Positions 22,265 to 64,000 of a stretch of DNA of 64,000 nt are shown one piece after another. Position 1 is the first letter of the stretch. Each line of letters starts with the position of its first letter. The notes beneath the pieces were generated by a model. It was given only the letters and a program-made list of their open reading frames with translations, did no database searches and had not been told where the DNA came from. Both the position numbers and the translations under genes were made by a program. Source of the stretch: Glandiceps talaboti (taxonomy: Eukaryota > Hemichordata > Enteropneusta > Spengelidae); the NCBI RefSeq assembly GCF_964340395.1, contig NC_135564.1, positions 20,792,402 through 20,856,401 of the forward strand. The letters run 5' to 3'.

Positions 22265-22469
22265 AGTTTTGAATGTCATAGAGAACACGGACAGTGATAC
22301 ATGTACTGACTCAAGTAGGGACAGTGAGTCAGATTAAAGTGACACTACTAATGGCAATACTGAAGGTGAAGGTGAAGATGATGATGATGACAATGATATC
22401 AGGGAACTTATACAAGTGACCAGATCAGGCAGAGTATGCACAACATGGAAAGAACGTTTTAGATACTAA
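22219..22469 (+). pseudogene. Decayed acidic ORF fragment ending TRSGRVCTTWKERF
   Basis: One + frame reads an Asp run, VLNVIENTDSDTCTDSSRDS, an in-frame stop, then more acidic residues and VTRSGRVCTTWKERFRY before TAA. Acidic spacer plus RSGR resembles linker segments of transposon polyproteins. The internal stop and lack of a catalytic domain mark it as a remnant; the family is not identified. Confidence 0.35.
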
Positions 22470-22572
22470 CTAGATTGTGATTATAAGAGAAAGGTAACTA
22501 GCCAGCCTTTTACTGTTTGTCACTTTATATGTAGAAATATTGCTTTCTAATACAGAGTCAAAATCATTTATT

Positions 22573-22630
22573 TTGTATGTATGTATGTATGTATGTATGT
22601 ATGTATGTATGTATGTATGTATGTATGTAT
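22573..22630. repeat. (GTAT)n microsatellite
   Basis: About 14 GTAT repeats inside element A. Confidence 0.95.
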
Positions 22631-22796
22631 ACATATATATTGATTAACTTTCATGGGGAGGGTCATGTTTTACAAAATGGGACAAAGGGGAGGGTCACTT
22701 TTTACAAATGTAGAATGGGGGGAGGGCCATGTTTTATTTAACAGACCATGTGTGATTTCCTCCGGCCCTCCCCCTTGTAAATATTGAAGGCTCCCT

Positions 22797-24032
22797 AATG
22801 ATAATGACAAGGAGAATCCACTTGGTTCCGACATAAAGTAGTACCATAAAAATTTTGGGAATGACAGAAACAAAATCTATTCCAAATGTTAGTTCTAGTT
22901 CTGCTTCCCGTTGTACCTGCACAGACTGTAGGGCAAATAGTTGGGTAAAGAAGGGGGTTATTTTATTGTGTTACTTATTTGAGAAGTCATTTACCAAGTG
23001 CACATCCGTAAAATATCTGTCAGTTTTGCCACAATAAAATACACAAGTTTCCAGATAATACGTACTGCATAGCATAATTGTCTCTCAATTCTGGTATCTT
23101 AATACCTTATTCAAGCATTGTAAGACTTTAAATTATGTTATTTTATGCCTCTAAATGGCCTTCTACATTCTTATTTTCATTTTTTTCATCTTTGGAGGTG
23201 TCTCCTTCCAATCAGTAGCAAACGAGGTGATAATTGTCTTTCTCTCAAAACAAGATGGAAGGTGGCTGGCTAAGTACCTCCCTATATAGGTTAGAGCTCA
23301 TTATGAGACATCTCCTTATGCATGTGAAATCCACATCCTTTGAGTAATCTCGTTCGGAGTATTATTGTAGTTGGCTATCACTGATATTTTAATGCATCAT
23401 TGTACCATATGATTTTATATCTCCACTGTAGTGTAGGTGACAGAAGGGATGGCTAAAATAATGCTTGAGTTTCTTTTGGCGGGGCTTAACATTTTTTGAA
23501 AGGAGAGGGTGAGAGGAGGTACAAAATTTGTTTACCGTAAATTGTAATTTCCTAACTGTAGAACTGATGGAAATCGATTGTATGCAGACAAATTGCAAGA
23601 GATAAAATCAAAATGACTGAATAAGTTCTGTATAAACTCAACCTGAAATGTTTTGCTATCATTACATATGGTTTGTTTTTATACATCCTTGTCAAGCATT
23701 GTGAAAAAAAATCGACTTACCTACCCGATGTGATTGGTTGAATAGCTTTTTTACTTTTACATATGATATTTAATTGCGTATGCTAAAATAGATCAAATGT
23801 AAATTGCATGCAAACTTATTAAAAGCATGACTGCACCAAGACAAAGTTCTGCCCCCTGGCAATTTGGTCAGGCTACGGTCCTGTTAGAGCAGCAGATATC
23901 CTATATTACCAGGATACCAAAATCTTATATTTGTCACAATTTTATGTAATCATTTTTATTTGAATATGAAATGAGTAGCATCAACAGAAGAAATGTGAAA
24001 GTGTTCATGTAAAGGTTTACAATTTGAAGTGA
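22797..24032. other. Unique spacer between elements A and B
   Basis: AT-rich, with no coding frame or element recognised. Confidence 0.45.
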
Positions 24033-24208
24033 AGTAGCCTTTGGTAATTACAAAGGGGAGGGCCAGCAAATCAAGCCAGGTCTGTGGCATAAAATATAAC
24101 CCTCCCCCTATAGTCCGTTGGGCGAAAAAGTGACCCCCCCTCAATTTCCTTTCTCTAAAATATGACCCTCCCCCTGTTCAATGGTAATCCCTTTTAACAA
24201 CACCTCCC

Positions 24209-24275
24209 TGTGGCGTTCTTAGCGCTCAAGATTAGTAGTCAGGAGGTTGTGGCTTCGAATCCTACTAGAGACAGA
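24209..24275 (+). repeat. tRNA-derived SINE-like head
   Basis: CTTAGCGCTCAAGATTAGTA resembles an A-box region and GGCTTCGAATCCTACTAGAG a B box (GGTTCGAATCC with one change). No folded acceptor stem was found, so this reads as a SINE fragment, not a tRNA gene. Confidence 0.45.
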
Positions 24276-24596
24276 GATTTTTTCTTTAGTAAGATAGTTT
24301 TCAAAAGGTGTTTATTGTTACCCACTATTACCACGACGACGAGTTTTGTGTTTGTATTAAATCAATGCCTGTTTTTGGATCTAATTGGTTGAGGTGATGA
24401 AGGGCAGAACTCCTTAAGACTAGTTGAGCACAAAACTGACAACCTCAGGACAGAGGTCAACATCTCCACTCCACCTCATTATCTCCAATACCTTGCCACG
24501 CTGTTCCCCCTTTACTGCTGTGAGACCAGTTCCTCTCCTCACACCACAAGTAACAGTAAATTCACTGAATACATGTTATGATTACTACTTTACAAT

Positions 24597-25138
24597 GATA
24601 GCAGTGGTGGGATGTGATAGCAGTGGTGGGATGTGATAGCAGTGGTGGGATGTGATAGCAGTGGTGGGATGTGGTAGCAGTGGTGGGATGTGATAGCAGT
24701 GGTGGGATGTGATAGCAGTGGTGGGATGTGGTAGCAGTGGTGGGATGTGATAGCAGTGGTGGGATGTGATAGCAGTGGTGGGATGTGATAGCAGTGGTGG
24801 GATGTGGTAGCAGTGATGGTGATAGCAGTGGTGGGATGTGATAGCAGTGGTGGGATGTGATAGCAGTGGTGGGATGTGGTAGCAGTGGTGGGATGTGATA
24901 GCAGTGGTGGGATGTGGTAGCAGTGGTGGGATGTGATAGCAGTGGTGGGATGTGATAGCAGTGGTGGGATGTGGTAGCAGTGGTGGGATGTGATAGCAGT
25001 GGTGGTGATAGCAGTGGTGGGATGTGATAGCAGTGGTGGGATGTGATAGCAGTGGTGGGATGTGGTAGCAGTGGTGGGATGTGATAGCGGTGGTGGGATG
25101 TGGTAGCGGTGGTGGGATGTGGTAGCGGTGATGGTAGC
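24597..25138. repeat. 19-bp minisatellite, about 28 copies
   Basis: Tandem TAGCAGTGGTGGGATGTGA with GTAGCAG and GATAGCAG alternation, and a few shortened copies (GTGATGGTGATAG). Confidence 0.95.
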
Positions 25139-25182
25139 GGTACCTAATTCCGCCGCCCCCTTGTAATTACTGAAGGCTCCCT

Positions 25183-25194
25183 AGGTCCTAGTCT

Positions 25195-25230
<36 letters not shown>

Positions 25231-27118
25231 ATAGTAATCGGCAGTCATAATCTTACAGGCATGTCACTTAACCCGCAGGTTAAGATAGATACAACCAAGA
25301 TGGCAGAAATGGATCTTTCGTGTCCGTGTGGTCACTGTAAAGTTGGATATTTGAAAGTTTAAACATATACAATGTTCAATCTATGCTTGCTGTTAGCGTA
25401 AATTTACTGCCATGTTTCTTCTTTTTCTTCTCAGTTTCCCTCGTTGCTGGCGTTCTAGTTCTTTCTTTTATAATACACAACAAGAACAATAAAGACAGCA
25501 AACTGAACAGTTTTGTTGCTAATTCTTATTTAATGCGACTACTGTGTCATATAACTAGTAAATTACATTGCATTGGTTTGTTTAAAACCGAAAAAAAACG
25601 AGTCTGAATTCATTAAAGTTCTATATATATTTTACATTTGCTTTAAAAGAACCGCGACAGAGCTCAGAATACTTTTGTATTTGGATAGTGTATACAGCTG
25701 ATGAGAAATGCACTTTCAAACTCGCATTGTACTTCTAGCTGATGTACGCCATCTACGTCATTACTGTTACATTCATTTGTTCCCCCCCCCCCATAATCAG
25801 CATGATAGCATACTAGTAATCGACTATGAAAGTTCTAAGGTGTGCAATTTTAAGCACTGTATTGTATAGTTGATATAGGGAGACGGATTGGATGGATGAA
25901 CTACATAGATGAGTTTATTTGATTTGATTTGCAAGTATAACATGTAACTAATGAAACTATGTATTTGACGTTATTTAAAATGGATAAAATTCTAACATGA
26001 AATATACAGTTGTTTCAAGTGACGATAAAAATCTACATTTCAAATAAATATATTGACAATCGATATACAAATATTTACAGTATTTATCTGGTTACTTTAC
26101 AATTTACAATATTTCGAAATGAAATATATTTATACGTACATACATACATACATACATACATACATACATACATACATACATACATACATACATACATACA
26201 TACATACAGATAGATAGATAGATACATAGATACATACATATACCGTACTTTTGCTATTTAGCATTCGTAAGTTAAGGAGGAAATGTCGACAATCTATTTA
26301 TTGTATTTCTAGTATATCCATAACTAATGTCAACTGAAATACGACAATTTATGGACAGGAAACTGTGAAAAACTGTGAAATGAACGTTCATCTTTTTTTG
26401 ATGACGCAATAACATGTATTTATTATTTTGTTGGCGAAATAACGTGCATATATGTTTGTTGACACAATAACCTGTACGTGTTTACTGACAGAAATGATCT
26501 GCACTTACTTTTTTGACACAATAACATATGCATTGACACAATAACGTGTATGTAGTTGTGTGTTGACGCAATAACCGTCGTATTTGTTGACACAATAACA
26601 TATGCATGTGTTTGATGGCGCAATACAGTGTACATTTGTTTGTTGACGCAAGAATGTGAACATATCATAAAATTGTATACGATTATCCTTTAAATTTACA
26701 TGAGTTTGTAGTAAAAAAGTTACATTTTTAATTACAGGAGTGGTTTTCTCATTACAAACAAGATACACCTAATTATTCCATTTGGTTCCCTCGTAATAAA
26801 TAAATCTTATATACACATTTGTTCTAATCATGAATGGTTACCACGTTACAAACCCAATACACCTAGTTCTCAGGCTCCCGTTACAAACAAGATATACCCT
26901 TCCAAATATACTAATACAGTTGTTGACAAACCCGTGATTAGGTTTTGGTGTGGAAAGGAATAATACGACTATAGTAACAATCCCATTTTAATATTGTATC
27001 CCGGTTCCTTGCCTTTTTCACAGTGTTCCTAGATCCTTTGATTTACTTTTTCACATTTCAGTGACCCCATCACCATTATCACATCAAGATTACGGTATCA
27101 AATTTAAAAATAAACATG
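25183..27118. other. Non-coding spacer with small repeats
   Basis: Holds a (CA)n run (about 25197-25228), an ACAT/GATA microsatellite (about 26136-26245), a degenerate array of about 30 bp around TTGTTGACACAATAACATAT (about 26400-26670), and three loose copies of GTTACAAACAAGATACACC (26740-26900). No exon is supported. Confidence 0.5.
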
Positions 27119-27124
27119 TTTATT
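27119..27124 (-). terminator. Candidate polyadenylation signal of the mosaic gene
   Basis: AATAAA on the minus strand, about 345 bp past the stop codon and the first such hexamer after it. It is followed by a GT-rich tract (TGATGTGATAATGGTGATGG) about 40 bp further on. Confidence 0.5.
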
Positions 27125-27163
27125 TTAACATAAATTTAGTTGCCTAATAATTATAAATCCCTT

Positions 27164-27290
27164 AGGCGTATATCAAACGACATATTACGTATATCAAACT
27201 ACATATTACGTATATCAAACGACATATTACGTATATCAAACTACATATTACGTATATCAAACTACATATTACGTATAATTACTACACATT
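27164..27290. repeat. 21-bp tandem repeat
   Basis: About six copies of CGTATATCAAACGACATATTA or the CTACATATTA variant. It lies between the stop codon and the candidate polyadenylation signal of the mosaic gene, so it would be in the 3' UTR. Confidence 0.85.
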
Positions 27291-27467
27291 ACGTATATAA
27301 ACTATATATTACACATACGATGGTATTTGATGATATACCAGTACAAGTATAAATATTAATTTCGAGAAAGTACAAACTATTTCAAATGACACAGGCAGCT
27401 TTTATAGCTTTAGTAAATATCAATATCATGGAATAACGGAAGACCATGTTATTGCTGACGTCAGGTT

Positions 27468-64000
<36,533 letters not shown>

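Larger units (their letters stand above)
21763..22796. mobile_element. Short-TIR element A (non-autonomous or decayed)
   Basis: The left end AGGGAGCCTTCAGTATTAAC followed by a G-run and CGGAGG is mirrored at the right end by CCTCCGGCCCTCCCCCTTGT then AATATTGAAGGCTCCCT. G-rich motifs of the form GGGGAGGGTCAC(A)TTTTACA recur just inside both ends. Inside lie a GAT-repeat, a decayed acidic coding fragment and a GTAT microsatellite. No clear target duplication was found. Confidence 0.6.
24033..25182. mobile_element. Short-TIR element B, related to element A
   Basis: The left end (AGTAGCCTTTGGTAATTACA then AAGGGGAGGGCC) is a degenerate form of the inverted right end (CCCCCTTGTAATTACTGAAG then GCTCCCT), and both match element A. 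CCCTCCCCCT/ATAAAATATGACC motifs recur as in A. It contains a tRNA-like segment (24209-24275) and a 19-bp minisatellite (24597-25138). Confidence 0.5.

Noticed and set aside
25383-25607. 74-codon ORF with a hydrophobic segment, and a short MAEMDLSCPCGHCK ORF just upstream at about 25302
   Set aside because: No domain, no supported splice joining and no conserved context; too weak to call.

Overview
The window looks like metazoan nuclear DNA from an invertebrate. It is AT-rich, full of microsatellites and minisatellites, carries a tRNA-derived SINE, and holds a large intron-rich mosaic gene whose modules (EGF, SEA, sushi, mucin-like linkers) are joined mostly by phase-1 introns, the animal exon-shuffling pattern. 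The species cannot be settled from sequence alone; a marine deuterostome or lophotrochozoan would fit.

Layout. Positions 1-1.6 kb hold a 45-bp minisatellite, a GC-rich hairpin element and, on the + strand, the last coding exon of a gene ending in an SH3 domain (1422-1574). Positions 2-10.5 kb are non-coding and dominated by unrelated tandem arrays (ACAT/CA, 39-bp, 34/36-bp, 44-bp). Positions 10,720-20,982 form one giant foldback element: two inverted arms of about 2.9 and 3.1 kb, each built of well over 100 copies of a 19/20-bp repeat, around a 4.3-kb spacer, and bounded by a 9-bp target-site duplication. The very long ORFs over the arms are artefacts of a stop-free repeat. Positions 21-27 kb hold two related elements with short terminal inverted repeats, a 19-bp minisatellite and unannotatable DNA.

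From 27,468 to the right edge lies one minus-strand gene, with 62 exons recognised by splice sites, phase and module content and about 2,740 visible codons; its 5' end is beyond the window. Read 5' to 3' (right to left) it encodes part of one EGF module, 22 complete EGF modules (mostly calcium-binding), a Thr/Ser/Pro-rich linker, a lysozyme-like domain of the pesticin/T4 type, two further mucin-like linkers, five nearly identical linker-SEA-EGF cassettes (tandem 1.9-kb duplications, introns included), another linker, three sushi domains, a more divergent SEA and EGF, one transmembrane helix, and an acidic cytoplasmic tail with PPTY and YPVL motifs. It should be a large type I surface protein.

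The most unusual point is the lysozyme-like domain (exons 50522-50751, 49856-50012, 49269-49496). It keeps the catalytic Glu and Thr positions of the pesticin family, carries Asn where Asp is expected, and has a furin-type RRKR sequence in an internal loop. A bacterial or phage-type peptidoglycan-cleaving fold built into an animal mucin/EGF/SEA membrane protein suggests a surface protein that binds or digests bacteria; that function is inference.
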